Assembly (NCBI RefSeq): GCF_963662255.1
Contig: NC_085046.1
Span: forward strand, 101,201,324 to 101,265,323
DNA: 64,000 bases
Source of the DNA: Cinclus cinclus
Lineage: Eukaryota > Chordata > Aves > Passeriformes > Cinclidae
Reading direction: 5' to 3'
Position 1 is the stretch's first letter, and each line of letters begins with the position of its first letter. The position numbers were made by a program, and so were the translations under genes. Shown one piece after another: positions 23,509-37,609 of this stretch. The notes below the pieces were generated by a model, which ran no database searches, was not told the DNA's origin, and saw nothing but the letters and a program-made list of their open reading frames with translations.

Positions 23509-26500
23509 TTATATATGCATCCTGTACTTGAGCATGTACTGGCAAGAATTTGATAGCATCCTCTCATTTTCATATAAAATTCCTTCCAGGCCTGGAGCAG
23601 CCCCTCTCAGTCTTTATCCTGGTATTAGTTGAGGTCTTTTCTGGTGGAAGTACCTGGAGTGGGTCTGCACAGTAGCTGTGGAAGAAAATGACCAAATATT
23701 AGTGGGAAATTCATGTTCATTTTTCCCATTAGTAAAGCTGACGTGAGTGATGAGGTGAAGGAAGCCCAGAGGATGATTCAGTAGATATTAAGGACTGTCT
23801 CTCAGAAAGCAGAGCAAAAGTGGAGTGATTAGGAGTTATGAGGAAGAGAGTATTGTATTTGATGCAAGAGGACAAGGGAGGGATGAAATGGCAGAAACCA
23901 TGCACGTGGCTTTCAGAGGGGGAATGAATGGAAAGAGAAACATGAAATAATCAAGAACTGAATTAAAAGTCCCAGATGGGGCCTTTCTACCTGTGCAAAC
24001 ATAGTCAGTTGGTGGGGCTCTTCTGGAGGTAGAATTTCATAGTCTTGGTAGTGTAGGATAATGAGGGCAATCAGGAGTACCATGCTGGTAAGAACAGAGT
24101 ATTAACTGAGTGCCTCAAAATCTGCTTTGAAAAAAGCTTACATTGGAAGCTGTGTTCTTTCAGGCTTTGGAAAAAAATCGCTGAGAGAAATGTCAGCTAA
24201 ATATTAGAGTAACATACAATGAAATAAGATTGAGGAAGCCCATTTATATACTAAGTATGAAGTAGCTTTTTATGATCCTGTTGTATCTGTGCTTCTGTTG
24301 ATTATTCCATGGCATTATTTTTTGTAAAATGTCACCATAAACACAATCATACCAACTCTTCTGCCTGTGGGAGGTTGTTTGGAATGCTTGACTCGGTAGT
24401 ATCTATAGTTACTCAGAGTATAAGGTACTTAATAGTCAAATCTTTCTGGGAGCAGAAAATTGCATGAGGATTTTATTAATGGTATGAAAAACACAAAGTG
24501 GTATTTTTGTGTAATGGGCACTGAAATGAAGCATCTTGCCTCACTCTGTGCACTGCAGCACTTCTGTTCTGAGCTCACTAGTAATTAAGTCACAGTAAAC
24601 AGAACAATGCCAGAGAACATTTATTGTCAGTGAGATTTGGTCTCTTATGCTATTATCGATTTAAAATACTCCCTATCACAGTGGTGATGCAGGCTAAGTA
24701 GCATTCCCTACCCCATCTCACTTACCCCCCCGCCTCATTTCTAAGTATCTTTGGCAGGAACGTTCCCAACAGGACTACCCTGCTTCAAGGGCTCTCACTC
24801 TTGGAGTGTGTGGGTGCAGTCACTCCAGTTCCATTGCCAGAGGATGGTCCTGGGGACATGTCACTCTTCCTGCAGATGCATCTTGGCTGGAGTAACCTTA
24901 CCAGTTCATTTATTTTGGTGCACTGGCACACCTTTTAAACTTAGAGTGTCTTAAATGTATAGATGGTATTAGCAGTGATAATTCTGGTCCATTTGTTCAT
25001 GTGAGCAGGTGTCAGACTCATTAAGGCCTCAGTGCACGTACTCACCACAATGCACACAGATGGATGTGGAAGGTACCCAGCAATTAGGCTAGTGCAGAAT
25101 TAAACAAAGCTGTGTTTGACCACTGCATACATGCTGAGATAAAAGACAGTCCAAAATAGTTCTTTAATGTCCTGTTCTTAATATTTTATTTCCATAAAGT
25201 GCCTAAAATTACTTTATTTAGGAGACCTGGTACCCTTTTGTAGGAAAGGTGAACATTCAGTGCTGTTAATAATAAATCCGTGTATAATGTGCATCTTAAA
25301 ATGCTCTGCATGTGTCAGGTTGCTAAGCCCTGCAAAGCTGCTGTAAGGAAGGACAGTATCTCTGAGGAGTATTTCTAGATGCAGGCATCAAAGCTGAAAA
25401 GTCACAAACAATTTAAAATCAGTAGGGAAGTTAAAGCCTTTAGTCCTGACACTGAGCCCTACTTTACCCTGAAAAGCAGGGTTTTTTTCACTGGGCATTT
25501 CTAATCCAGAACTTCTTCCTCTGATATGCAGCTTTGCAGGCTGGAGGATGGTAAAATTTGTGCAAAGAACTCTAATAAATGTGGTTTGAGATGGTACAAC
25601 TGCAGGAGCAGGTGTGTTTTTTTGGGTCAGTGCTTTACTGCAGATTGTTTTTTTTCCCCTACCTTTATCACATTTTTGGGACCTGGTAAATGCATCAGAA
25701 GATTTCTACTGCCCATCACTACAATCAACAACAAAACTGATTATTAATTATTAAGACTGTACTTTGGTTTGGGAGCTATACCATTTTGAAGTTTTGTGTG
25801 GTCACATAAATCTTAGTCAAATAAGAATTCCAAAAAGATTAAACTGAAGCTGCTGCATTTTTGTGCTGAAAATTGATTTTCTTAAATGGTTTTCACAGGC
25901 TCTTGTCCTGGTAAAAATTTCCAGCTTTGATCTTGCCAAAAGACATACCATGTTTTATTTCAGGTACAGTGGGAGTGAGATCCTTAATGAAGTGCAGTCA
26001 GTGTAAGGAAAGATTAAAAAAGGGATAGATGAACAAGCATTTAAAAAAAAAAGTTATATAAGGCTTGTTCAGTGGATTTATCTTTTTTTAATATTATACA
26101 ATCGTGATAGCCCTGGGAAGCAGTAATTCTCTCCAGAGCACCTGCACATTATGCAGTTGCTTCACTGATTTCAGGGTGCTGCTTACTCATCCAAAGACCT
26201 TGTGAATTCAGAGGGAGAATGTGGATTGTGACCATTTCATCCAAGGTATGTGAAAATAATTGCAAGCAGTGCTGGTGGGCAAATGTCCATTGCTAACTGA
26301 GTCCATTGGCTTTTTCCACCTTGGCAATGAGCAGAAGGTCACCAGCTGTAGATCCATCCATCTATACATCCTCAGATGGACGAGAGTGTTTGAAACAGAA
26401 ATAACAGAGCTTTAAAAAGGCAGAAGAAAAGGTCAAAGGGTTATAAAGATACTGAGGGCTGCCCAGACCAGGCCTGATCCTCAGAAGCACCTGGACGATT

Positions 26501-28492
26501 TTGCTGTGGGCAGGGGAAAGGAGGGGGTGCTACTGAAAATAGAACGAGTTTCCTGCATTTGAGGTGATCAAATATATTCCTCTTGTTCTGTTGTCCTTGC
26601 AGACTACAGGAGGCCTGTCTGGGAGGCCCTGGATGAAGTTGCCTTCCAGAGATCCTGATGTTTGCTCAGGAAACGTTCAGAGGTACTTCAGGGTCTTCTG
26701 TTCTGTTGACTTTGGGCATCTCATGGCCGCTGAGGGGGCAAAAAGTTTTGCAATCTTTTGTGTGTAGACAGGTGTGCCTGTTCTCTTGAAACTGCCTTGC
26801 TATGGAGATTATTTACACATCTTACAAAAGTAGAACCTAAACTTCTTTCATACAGTACCAGTCTACCAGCAGACACTCATGTGAGAGCTATATTTATGTC
26901 AAGTTTTATTCCTTTTTTGTTCCATCTGCAAACTGTATAGGTTTCTTTTACTTACGCATAGAGATATGCAACATTCTTCAACCTAAAATGTCTTATTTTT
27001 GAGGTTTTGGATGTGTTCTCCAGGCATACAATATTATTTGTTTATTTAGAAGTAGAAGAACACACAGTGTGATTTACCACGGTGTTGTCTCCCAAGGAGT
27101 ACAACATTACTTAGAGTAAAACCTTAGATAAGATTTTAAGAGTCAAATTCAATCATTAACAGGCTTTTTACTAAGGACCTTTTTCCACAAGTGGTCTTTC
27201 CCTTAGAATCTTAGGCTATGTAAGAGGAGGGACCCTTCTGTTTATTAAGCCTAGGCCCCTGCTTTATTGTGCAGACTTGCCACATAATACAATGCCCAAA
27301 ATTTAATCAAATAGTGCTTCTCATGCAAATAGCATCTAGTGCAGTTGGAACACACAGGAATATAGGATGGATCTGAGCCTTAATCTTTCCATGAGTGTTT
27401 AACATAACAAAAGCAAACTGGTTGAGTAAGCTGATGGAGAACCATGTGTTTAGTGAGAAGAGAAGGGAGACAAAGAGCAAAGTCTTGCAGCACACAGTGT
27501 GATTCTGTATCATTCAGCAGATTAGCTCCTGTTCATGAAGACAGAGTACCTCCTACTTTACAGAGTCTAAAACTGATTTTAAAAGACAATGCTTATAGTA
27601 CATGATTGTATTACACACAGAATTACTCTTTTCTTATAGCAAAGGTCTAAAGCAGATTGCTTGAAAACGTATCTTCAAAGTGAGAGTATATATTTCACCC
27701 GGGGATGGAGCAATTTTTTTTTTCTGAGAGGCATTTCACTGAAAAGCGTGAAATAGGAGTTTCTGATGCAGATAGATTAGTCTTTGAAGAAATTGCTCAA
27801 TGTACACAGGATTGAAATTGAAGTTTGGGAAGCTCTGGTGGAGGGGTATTTTACTTAGATCACGGTGGTTTAATTTTTTTTTGTTAAATATTACATGTTG
27901 AGCTATAGGAGTCAATTCATGCTGAATCATACTGATATTGTACAAAAACCAGAGACATTTTTAGGTGCCTTGTCTGTTCATTTTAGCAAAATAATGTGCT
28001 TGCTGAGCCTGTATCGTTAAATTAGGTGAGCCATTATTGAATGCAATGACAGTGAACTTGAGAGGTTTCTAAACCTGCTGGCTTAGCTCTGTATTTGTGT
28101 GTCACTAGAAATTATAAACCAGATTGTCCTTTGCAGTAAGGTCACTGACTGTTACTATGTGGAAATGTCCAGGCAGCACAAATATCTCTTCACTGTGCTG
28201 TGCCTTTTTTTAACAAGTTTATCAGCCTGGCCAAAGAGTTTTGCTTCCAGCTCTAAGCTGGCTCCCAATGCAGCAGCTAAGTTGCCCCTGCACTGTACTG
28301 CTTTGTGCTGCATAAACATGTCTCAGGCATGACCTGAACTGAAAACTGAACTAAAACCATGTTTAAAAAATCCATATACTCTTAAGGCCTATATAAACAT
28401 ATTCTGCTCAATTTTAAGTTTTCTGTCACTTTTGGATATGTCTCTTGCTGAAGCAGGCTAAAGCAGTGTAAAATAGTTTTAAAGCTACACAA

Positions 28493-28495
<3 letters not shown>

Positions 28496-28539
<44 letters not shown>

Positions 28540-28562
28540 AACACACACACACAAACACACAC

Positions 28563-28609
<47 letters not shown>

Positions 28610-28625
28610 CACACACATACACACA
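28496..28625. repeat. Long (CA)n microsatellite with recurring CAAA interruptions
   Basis: About 130 bp of CA units interrupted four times by an extra AA (ACAAACAC) and once by CGCAC. The interruptions are spaced at about 12-35 bp and suggest that interrupted segments were duplicated. Confidence 0.97.
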
Positions 28626-30576
28626 ATCACTTTAAACTTTGCATTTTTTTACTTAAAGTATGTTTTTAAACCAGTTTAGTTAAATGGCTACAATCTTTGT
28701 GTTTTGGCAGGCGGAGAGATCTTGGTGCTTTGAAGTTAGCTGGATCTTTGCCAATGTAGTCAGGATTGTTTAAGATCTTTATGCTGGTCCAGGGCTTGAA
28801 AGTGCGATATAGAGAAAAGTTACAGTCTCAAAAGATGATCTGTAAACTGAAAGCAGGGTCTGAATGAACATTATGAACAAGCAACTTGTGTCTTTAGACT
28901 AATTAAAATCTGTAATAAAAGGGTGCTCTCATTTTGGAATTCACAAAGTCATTAAACTCCTTCAAGTGCTTCTTCCCTGTGAGCATCTGATAAAAACAGT
29001 CCAAGCTCCTGAAAGAGAACTAAAAAAACCCTAAACCTCAAACCTCATGAAAATTAAAACAGTCAAACTTAACGGGAAAAAACAGTCCAGAACAAAATAA
29101 GCCATCTGCCAGTAAATCATTGATCTGGACATGGATAAACCACAGGGTGAGAATAAAATATTCATAGTAATTAGTGGGATAGACAGAATAGAAACCTCTT
29201 CTTTGCACTTGCCGTTGTTATGGTGATTCTTTCTCCAAACACCCTCTCCTCCCCCCCAAATGACATTGGCTCTCTCCATGGCTTTCCATCTGGCTCTTGC
29301 TTTCTTGTTTACCCCAATGAAATTATCTCGACTGCTCATTTGTCACCTTGGAGGTGTGTTCACTGTGAACATATGCAGTGCGAGGGAGCAGGACAAGCAG
29401 ATGGTACTTGAGAATAGATAAACAGACAGATGCATTAAAGAGACAGCAAAATTGTTGGTATGAAATTGTGTCTGGAGGATGATGAATTGGGTTTGTGTTT
29501 GGTAAGGCACAGCCAAGTCTCGCATGCAAAGGAGCATCATTCCCTCATCCTTGTTTTCTTTTTGGCTGCTGGCACATGCTGTGGGGTCTCCAGATTGCTG
29601 AAGCTCCTGGATAAGAAGAATCAGGGATACTGTGTTTCAGAGAATGCACTGAGGTTTTATGTGAATTGCTGGAAAATGTCTGGAAATTGCTGGAAGCAGA
29701 CATTTTCTTGTCTGCTTCTCCTTAACAAAATCAAAAACACAGCTCCATAAATCTGCACAAATCACTTCTGGTTTTAATGTCTACTCTATTCCTAGGAGTA
29801 GCTCAAATCAGAGTGCCATTTATGATAGCCATGGTATCTTATTTATGTCTAAAAATATGTGTACAGGAAACGGTACTTTCATACTATATTCATTTAGGTG
29901 CATGAAAAGCAGAATTGGTCTGGATTTATGCCAGGGATCTAAATCTCTTGTCCAGAAAGGTACAATGAGAGTAATCCTAGAAAACTGGCATCGAATTAAG
30001 AATGGCAGCAGAGAGACAGCCTAGGTGCAGACAGAACAGGGAAAATAAGAGGCATAATCTATAAAAATGTAACCTAGTTGGACATCTCTGCTAGGTCCAA
30101 ACCAATCTTTCAGACAAATGAGATTTTTAAAGATAATGTGTACAACATTCTTATGTGTGTGACACAGGAAAACTGGAGACAAAAGAGGGATAATGTTTAC
30201 TTTCAGAAATTAGCACTACATTTGTCTAGTGGCTGAGGTCAAATTTCTGTTTCCTGTTGGATACTAAGGCCCAACAGCTAACAAACCTTACTCCATGGAG
30301 GTCTTCCAGCAAGGTTGCCAAGTCTGGACTTATACACCAAGAGCCACATGTATACACATAGCCTGGATTAATGAAAAAGCAACTGTTTAAAGAGGCTGAG
30401 GGTGGCAAGGAAGGTAATTTCCAGTCTCTGTGTATACTGCCAGGAGGGAGGAATGGGTAGGAGCTGGAACAGGAATAGATGGAGGTGAAAAGAAAGAGAA
30501 GGCAGTGAACTTGGATACAACATAAGGGTGGGATGAGTCCATAGCTGTGCATCTCAGATAAAGAGCAAAATGAGGA

Positions 30577-30736
30577 TGGAGGAGAGGAGAGGAGAGGAGA
30601 GGAGAGGAGAGGAGAGGAGAGGAGAGGAGAGGAGAGGAGAGGAGAGGAGAGGAGAGGAGAGGAGAGGAGAGGAGAGGAGAGGAGAGGAGAGGAGAGGAGA
30701 GGAGAGGAGAGGAGAGGAGAGGAGAGGAGAGGAGAG
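30577..30736. repeat. (GGAGA)31 polypurine microsatellite
   Basis: Thirty-one perfect copies of the pentamer fill 30581-30735 without a mismatch, with partial copies on both edges. It is a pure polypurine-polypyrimidine mirror-symmetric tract. The open frame on the opposite strand here (a Leu-Leu-Ser-Ser-Pro repeat) is an artefact of it. Confidence 0.98.
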
Positions 30737-32412
30737 CTAAAAAGAAACAAAATATGAAGTGGATTTAGAAACCACTGTGGATGTTGGTGAGAAAGATGAC
30801 AACTTGTAGGACTTACTAAACTACTGGAGAAAAGGCAGGACTTGAGACCAACTGGTAAAAGTCTTTTTTTAAAAAAACTGGCTCACAGAATGGGTTATGA
30901 TGATCCTGGACTGCAAAGAAACCAAGTGTTTTCTTTATTCATCATGCATGCATGACCATTTCTTCTGCATAAATCAAAAAACGCTGTCTAAAATCACTAG
31001 CTGAGAATAGAGATATAATATATCAGCACTATTTTTCATTTAAACTTTTCATTTAAACATTTCTTGTCTGTGAACACTGGCATAATTCAATATACTCTGG
31101 AAGCTCCAGGAAATTCAGGAGTCTCAGGAACTGATGGGAGACTGTAGCTCACTCACTTCCCATGCTAAGAACCAGAGTGTGTGTGTGCCACTGTCCAGGG
31201 CTGGCACAGCAGTCAGCACAGGGACAAGGCCACAGCCAGGATGGGAGCACACTTTTGAAAATGAGAATCCTTGTCTTGGCTTTTTTGCTGTTTGACACTG
31301 CCTTGGAAAGTCTGCCCAGAGCCAGGTTGCAGCAGCCTCTGCATGTTCTCCAGACCACAGAAGTTTTACATGGGGGCTTTGTTTTCCATGGGCTAGAAAT
31401 GTTAATCCTGTGCACATTTCAAAGCAGCATGTGCTCAGGATACAAGTGAAATTATACATGAATAGTCTCATTTAATCTTCATTTGTCATCTCAGGGATAA
31501 GTATATGCTGCTTTTCTGACCTCTAGCGTGACACAAAAAGCACAGACTAAAGATAGTTGAACTTTTATCACTGTGACTGATTTATTTCCTGTCTTTGTTT
31601 CAGATTTCAGGGAACTAAGGTGAATTTGTCCTTTTTTGAGCCATACTGGTTTCTGTTTCCCTGGCATGAAATAGATTCCCTGTTGATTTTGAACTGGAGA
31701 TAAAAGGTTTTGCTGCAGGAGGCATGCTTGTGTTCATCTCACTTGCAAAATGTATCTCAAAAATAACTGATGCAGGCAGGAATTGAATAGGCTTGATTTA
31801 GGTCTAATCTATTGGTTCAGACACTGCAGCTTAGCACCCTGGACACCTTGAGCATCAGGTGGGTTTCTTTTTGGTCTCATATCAGTGTTGTGTAATTCCA
31901 GCAAGTCTCACTCATATCTTGTGGTATGAGCATATTCAACAAACTGATGTACCTGAGTCACTCATGCTATAAGGCGTGGGTTACCTCCCATGTTAGAACA
32001 GGATCTACAAACCAAGGGCAGAGTCCAGCTTCCCACCATATCCCCTTGGGAGCTGGGTTAGGTACTGGGTCAGGTACTGTCCTCCTCACCTCCTCACCTC
32101 CTCTTGTGCTTTGAAAATGGAGCACAGCAAGTTCTGTCTCCTTGAGAGGCTCTGCTTGAGATCAGGGCTGGTGTTTTCACTATGCTCCTGACACCACCCT
32201 TGCCAAGGGGAAGAACTGAAGGAAATCTCCCACTTCTCTTCAGTTTTGCAGAGAAACTTTGTTTGTGGTAAACATTTGAGGACCAAGTTAAGAGCTGCTG
32301 AGCTAAGAGTTTAGGTTTGCAGATGCATGAGAACAAACCTACCTCTGGGCAACCAGAAAAGTTTAAAACTCATTGGCTGTAGCTGATATATTTGGGATTG
32401 TTTGAATGATGG

Positions 32413-32441
32413 GATGCTTCAGATGCTTCAGGATGCTTCAG
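32413..32441 (+). repeat. GATGCTTCAG short tandem repeat, three units
   Basis: Three head-to-tail units of 9, 10 and 10 bp, identical apart from the missing last base in the first. Confidence 0.9.
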
Positions 32442-35400
32442 ACATCTGGCATGAAAAAGAAAGAAAGGAAGCTCAGTAAGTTAAATCCAAAGTTTGTTTT
32501 AAAATGCAAATGTAGTCAAGCTCTCTTGAAATTCCAGTTTGTCCTTTTTTGTTAAGGGAGTGGCATATAGAGATGTTTTTCATACATTGTGTACACTGAT
32601 TTCCTTTGTAAAACGGAGATTAAAAGAGTTTGAAAAAAAGACTGCTGTGTACTAAAGGGAATTGCATATAACACAGCTGCCTAAGTGGGTTTACTGGCTC
32701 ACAAAGAGCAAGTAAGGTCACCTAGAACTCAGGCAATCCAAAGCACTGGACAGCGAGTGTATCATGTTGATGCATTCCATTTTAGAAGTGAAATGATGGA
32801 CTTCTATTTGTCTTTTTATTTTTTTAAGAATCACAAGGACATAGTAAATGGGATCGAAAGGAGCAAGGAAATGTTCAGGAAGAACATTCCTTTGATCACA
32901 GTTTGCTGCAGGGTTTAAAATTATATCCAGTATTTCTAATGTTCTGTCAGATCTTCCAGGAGAAAGAGACCTTATATTTAAAATGAATTTCCATATTTGT
33001 ATATAAATGCATATTTCATACAAATACCCCTGGCTATGGCCAATATGTAAAGTGCACAAAAACAATTTCAGTATGAATTTAGTATCTTAGTCTCCAATAA
33101 ACCAAAAATTACTATATCTTCAATGAAAGAGATTTTAACTGATGTTAGTAGCACATGCTAAACTTTTAGGTCATGACATAAACATGACAGAAGTGTCAGT
33201 TACTTCATAAAAACAGGTAAAACTTCCTCAGGGGAGGGCAGAGGAGGTGTTTCCCTTTACCCTACTGAGGATCCTCAAGGACAGTGCAGCATCCTTACCA
33301 TTGTGTGATGGTCCCACTTCTTTATGCCAAACAGAACAAGAAATAATTTCAGTGCAACTAAGGTGAATCTTACTTAATATATTTTACCCTTGGTAATATG
33401 AAGTAGAGGACCAACATCATTATAAGCATGAAAAATGAAGCCATTATTTATCCATCCCATTTTAGGAGAAAACAAACCCTTGCGAAATAAAATTCCTCGA
33501 GGAATATTGGCTACCTTGAGGGGTACCAGCTTTCAAATAGTGATTCAACTTTCAAATTAACAATATTCACTGCAACAGGAAGTGCTCCAGGAAACTCATG
33601 CCATATTTTCCTGCTAACTGTATATCATGCTAGATTCCATACCAGGATGTAAATACTTGGTTGTGCACACACAGATAGTGTGAGGTCAAAGAAAAGTCTA
33701 TCAGTCAAGACTTAATCCAAGCTTTTGGATGTTCTTTCTCTCCCATTAAGGGGATGGTTCATTTCTGTGTCTAACCTGGCTGAGCATGTGATGAAACCTT
33801 TGATGGAAGGCCGTGTCCTGCAGTGCTTCTACTGGTCCTGAAGTTAAACAGATTGTTCCATTCTCCTAATTGCTGCAAAACTCAATGGCATTTGGAAAAA
33901 AAAAAAATCCTGACATTTAAGATCCTGACATTCCTCAGGTAAAAGCTCATTCTTGTACTGGTATGTTACTTTTCCATAAATTGCATGCCAAGTTGAATTT
34001 GCTATGTGAGTGTGAAAACCATGAGGGTGTGGAGAGCCTTGTACTGGGGGTAGTAGAGCCATGGGAACAGCCTAATATAACAGGCCCAAGGGTCAGAGTC
34101 ACATCCTCTTATCATCCACAATTTGCATGTCTTCCTAACCTTTTCATCTTCCAAAGAGAGAGCTGACAACATCTGGCAATTGCTGGGGAACACAAATTTT
34201 GTCACATCAGATAAGACAATTTATCTGTTTGCAACCATCCAGTCTCTCTGCAGCACGTATGTCAGCTCTTGGACAGCATCCCAGACCTCATGCATCAGGG
34301 GTTGGGATTCTTCTGTAAGGCCTCTGTGGAATCTGAAGAAGTGGTGAGGTCTTTACTGGCATTGCTGAGAGGTGACAGACTCTCACAAACCATCCCAGTG
34401 ATTTCATGTTGAATAGCTGCTCACTGTTGTCAGAAAAGGCTTCCAGTTTCACTCTTTTTTGCTGTTTGCTGCTTGTTAAATCTTCCAGGTGAGTTTGTAC
34501 AGTGTTCTGTGTTCTGACAGCTCTCCATGGAACAAGCAGAAAGAACAAAATGGACAATCTCGAGGCACATGAGTATTTTTGGACTGTTTGATCAAGGGCT
34601 TACAGCTGCAGTTCTTTACAGCACTGCCAAGTCTCCCAAAAGATGGGAAAGGTATATTAAATGACAAGTTACTTAGTCACAGTCTTTACATCTATAGAAG
34701 ACGATTTTAAGATGACTGCTCTTTTTAATGAATAGGTGTGATGCTAGAGCCTGAAGGTACTGTAAGAATTTAAAACCACAACAGTGAGTCCAAGATGAGA
34801 GAAAAATCTAATTGGGAGAGTGAGGAAGGAGGTTTCATTTCTGCCACACCAAGAACTTTCTTCTATGCTAAGAGTGGGAAGCTAGAATGAGGCCAAGGAC
34901 TGTCTAGTCTTAGTATCTCTGTGTGGAGTGCCCTCACCTCTGTTTTTTTCACTATTACTGTTCAGTGAAACCACAATTTTATGAGTTACTGAGGCAGCAT
35001 TTACTTCTTTTCATCCAGTCAGCAGAGTAGGAATGAACGTGGGGCCAATTGAAATGAAGGTTAACATTAAAGTGTCAGCTAAGTAGACTTGGCTAAGAGT
35101 AGGGTGCAGCGAAGTAAGGAAATTTTCTAAGCCCATTTTTACTAAATAAATTTGCTCACTGTCTTTTGCAGTTTAGAAGTTTTGCTGAACTCTCTGTTCT
35201 TGGCAAACACTTAGACATAAGGTGGGAACTAAATTGTTGGTAGTGATATCTATGCCTGACCAAATTGGACCCTTGTAATTGCTGTTTTGGTCCTCTTCAG
35301 GGTAGATTGCTAGATTGCTAGATGGAGCTATTCCTGAAGGCTGTGAACATCACCTGTTACCAAAAAAAAACTAACCAAGGACAACCTATATACTATGGAA

Positions 35401-36343
35401 TAGCAGGTTTTTGCTGGTCACCATCTTATTTCTAGTTAATAGTTTTTAGGTATAATGATCTACTAATTTTTTTTTCACTTCTAGCTGTCCTGGAGAACAT
35501 TCTTTCCTAGTGTAATTTCACTGAAGTACTTGGAGGATTTAATCATTCTAATGCAAGATGCATATTTCTTTTCAATGTTTCCTATGCTCCCATCTTCCTC
35601 TGAATTTGTTACTTGCCAGTCATGCCAATTACTTCTGTATTTTCCAGAAAAATTGGTTTGAAGAGCAAAGTAGGTCAATTTGAGAGTAGTTTGCAAAGCA
35701 GTTTGTAACAATAGTGTGAGAATATGATCGTCTCTTAAATTGCATGTGTGCCCTTCAGCAAGAAATGAGATTTTTAAAGCACTCAAAGTAGACAAATCTG
35801 AAACCTTGGAAGCACCCGAGATGTGTACAGCTGCAGTCTGATGACTCATATTAACAAATAATTAATCATAGACTCAAGCCAATTAACTTCTTTGCTAAAG
35901 AAATTTTTCTTTTTGGTGTATTCATGTTGAATATTTCTTGGAGTATCTGTAAGTTCTAACTACCTTAAGCATAAATGGGATCTTTCAAATTATTAACTTT
36001 CGAATGGATGTATGTACTGTATTTATTCAGCTCAATTGGCACCTATATTGTTATGGCTATCTATCACTAGGTGAATCATCAACTTCTATGAATTCTGAAT
36101 TAAACATAATTTAGAAGCCATAGCTGTAAATCTGTTCAGTTTTATAAATATGGCTACTATTTTAATTCCAGGGAGTAATCAGACACTGTTCAAATATTTG
36201 TGTCAAGACTTACAAGAAATCTATCTTGTACAAGAGAAGACACTCAAAAGTTAAGTAAAAAAAAAAGGATAGGTTTTCCTCTCCCACTTCATTAACAAGA
36301 TTTATTAAATAAAAAGAAAAGGAACTTTGAAAAATATGAATAA

Positions 36344-36550
36344 TAGAATCATTTAACTGGGAAAAGAACTTTAAGGTCATTGTGATTACACATTACTGCC
36401 AAGTCCACCACTAAAACATGTCCCTAAGTGTCAGAACCGCATGTCTTTTAAATGCCTCCAGGGTGGAGATTTAACCACTTCCCTGGACAACCTCTTCCAA
36501 CTCTTCTGGTGAAGAAAATTTTCCTAATATCTGATCTAAATCTCCACTGA
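36344..36550 (-). mobile_element. CR1 LINE 3' end fragment, second subfamily type
   Basis: The plus strand is the reverse complement of a CR1 3' end of the type carrying ACTAAAACATGTCCCTAAGTG and ACCACTTCCCTGGACAACCT. It begins at AGAATCATTTAACTGG and ends around CTAATATCTGATCTAAATCT. It is on the minus strand, about 207 bp long, diverged and 5'-truncated. The internal words differ from the copy at 19718-20115, so it derives from another CR1 subfamily. The exact subfamily needs a repeat-library comparison. Confidence 0.85.
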
Positions 36551-37512
36551 AAGAAGATCCTAAAATAAGCATGAAATTAGATTGGAACTACCCCTGAGAC
36601 TTTCTCCTGGAAATAAATCTTTACAGAACAGTTATGTCTTCAAAGAAAGTTTGCTGGTCCCTCTGAAAGAGTGTATGAACTCCTCTACTGCATTTTTCAA
36701 CTGCCTTTGTCCAAGAGAACATAAGAGTGGAGGAAGGGAATCTTGGGCAAAAGTACTCATTAGTTTAGTCTAGCTTCTTTCTAAATAGTTAATGGGGGAG
36801 GTCAGGATGTTCTGCAGCCCAGACCTGTGTGGTAAACACATCACCTGAAATGAAAGAAGAAGTAGCCCAGCTTAGCCTGAGTCATCCAGTCTGCAAACCA
36901 CACAGAGTGAAATGGAAAGAGAAAGATCCTCCCTTGTTTCTCACAGGGGAGAAATGCACTGAGAAATCAGTGATGATTAATAAACATTATTCAGACATGA
37001 GGTAGAAAGACAAGTAACTTTCCAAGTAACTCCCTTTACTGCAGAAGCCAAGTGGAAAGCAAGCCAAGTCCTTTAATTAGGACATGATATCTTGCTCGCT
37101 TGTTACCTCATCATCCAGCTGCAACTTCTCACATCTCACGGTTTATGAACTCCCAAGGATGGAGAGCTTATTTCACAGGAGGATGATGCAGCAAATACTG
37201 CTACAGAACCTGCTCTATAACTGGCATCTTACTACCACTAAATCCAACACGATAATATGGTTCAGAGTAAAATTTGCCCCCAAGAAAATGTATGTGTGTA
37301 TAAAGCTAAAAAATTAGCCTGGTTATATAGGAACTTAATAAAGAAATAAATTCTAATAAAGACAGGATCAAGAGAAAATTTTATTTTTATTTTAGTCTGT
37401 GTCTTAGATGTGAGAATTGTCACATGAAAAATGTGTGAAAAAGCCCCAAGGCTTGTGCGGGGTCATGTTTGCCCACAGAGCTAATGAGAGAAAACTATCC
37501 AAACAAAAATAA

Positions 37513-37609
37513 AAATTATTTATGGAATAGAAATATTATGTACATTGCAGAGTTCACTTCCCTAATCTCTGAGACACACTATACATTATTTATTGTCCAT
37601 AAATAATTT
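37513..37609. repeat. 14-bp inverted repeats 69 bp apart
   Basis: AAATTATTTATGGA at 37513-37526 is the exact reverse complement of TCCATAAATAATTT at 37596-37609. A nested 9-bp inverted pair sits at 37585-37607. The AT-rich composition makes a chance origin possible. Confidence 0.8.

Larger units (their letters stand above)
20163..28495. other. Noncoding, no gene recognised apart from the CR1 tail and microsatellite at 23.4 kb
   Basis: Unique AT-rich sequence with open frames under 120 codons. A GGTAAATAAG direct doublet is at about 21785-21805. No RNA gene was recognised. Confidence 0.6.
28626..36343. other. Noncoding, no gene recognised apart from simple repeats
   Basis: Holds the GGAGA array and the GATGCTTCAG triplet listed separately. 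A CCTCACCTCCTCACCTCCTC run lies at about 32080-32103, and a TTGCTAGATTGCTAGAT doublet at about 35307. No coding signal was seen. Confidence 0.6.

Noticed and set aside
28382..28630. Cys/Val-rich small frames on the minus strand
   Set aside because: Direct translations of the (CA)n microsatellite.
30226..30750. 174-codon minus-strand frame with a Leu-Ser-Pro repeat
   Set aside because: It is the translation of the (GGAGA)n array plus AT-rich flanks, with no domain.
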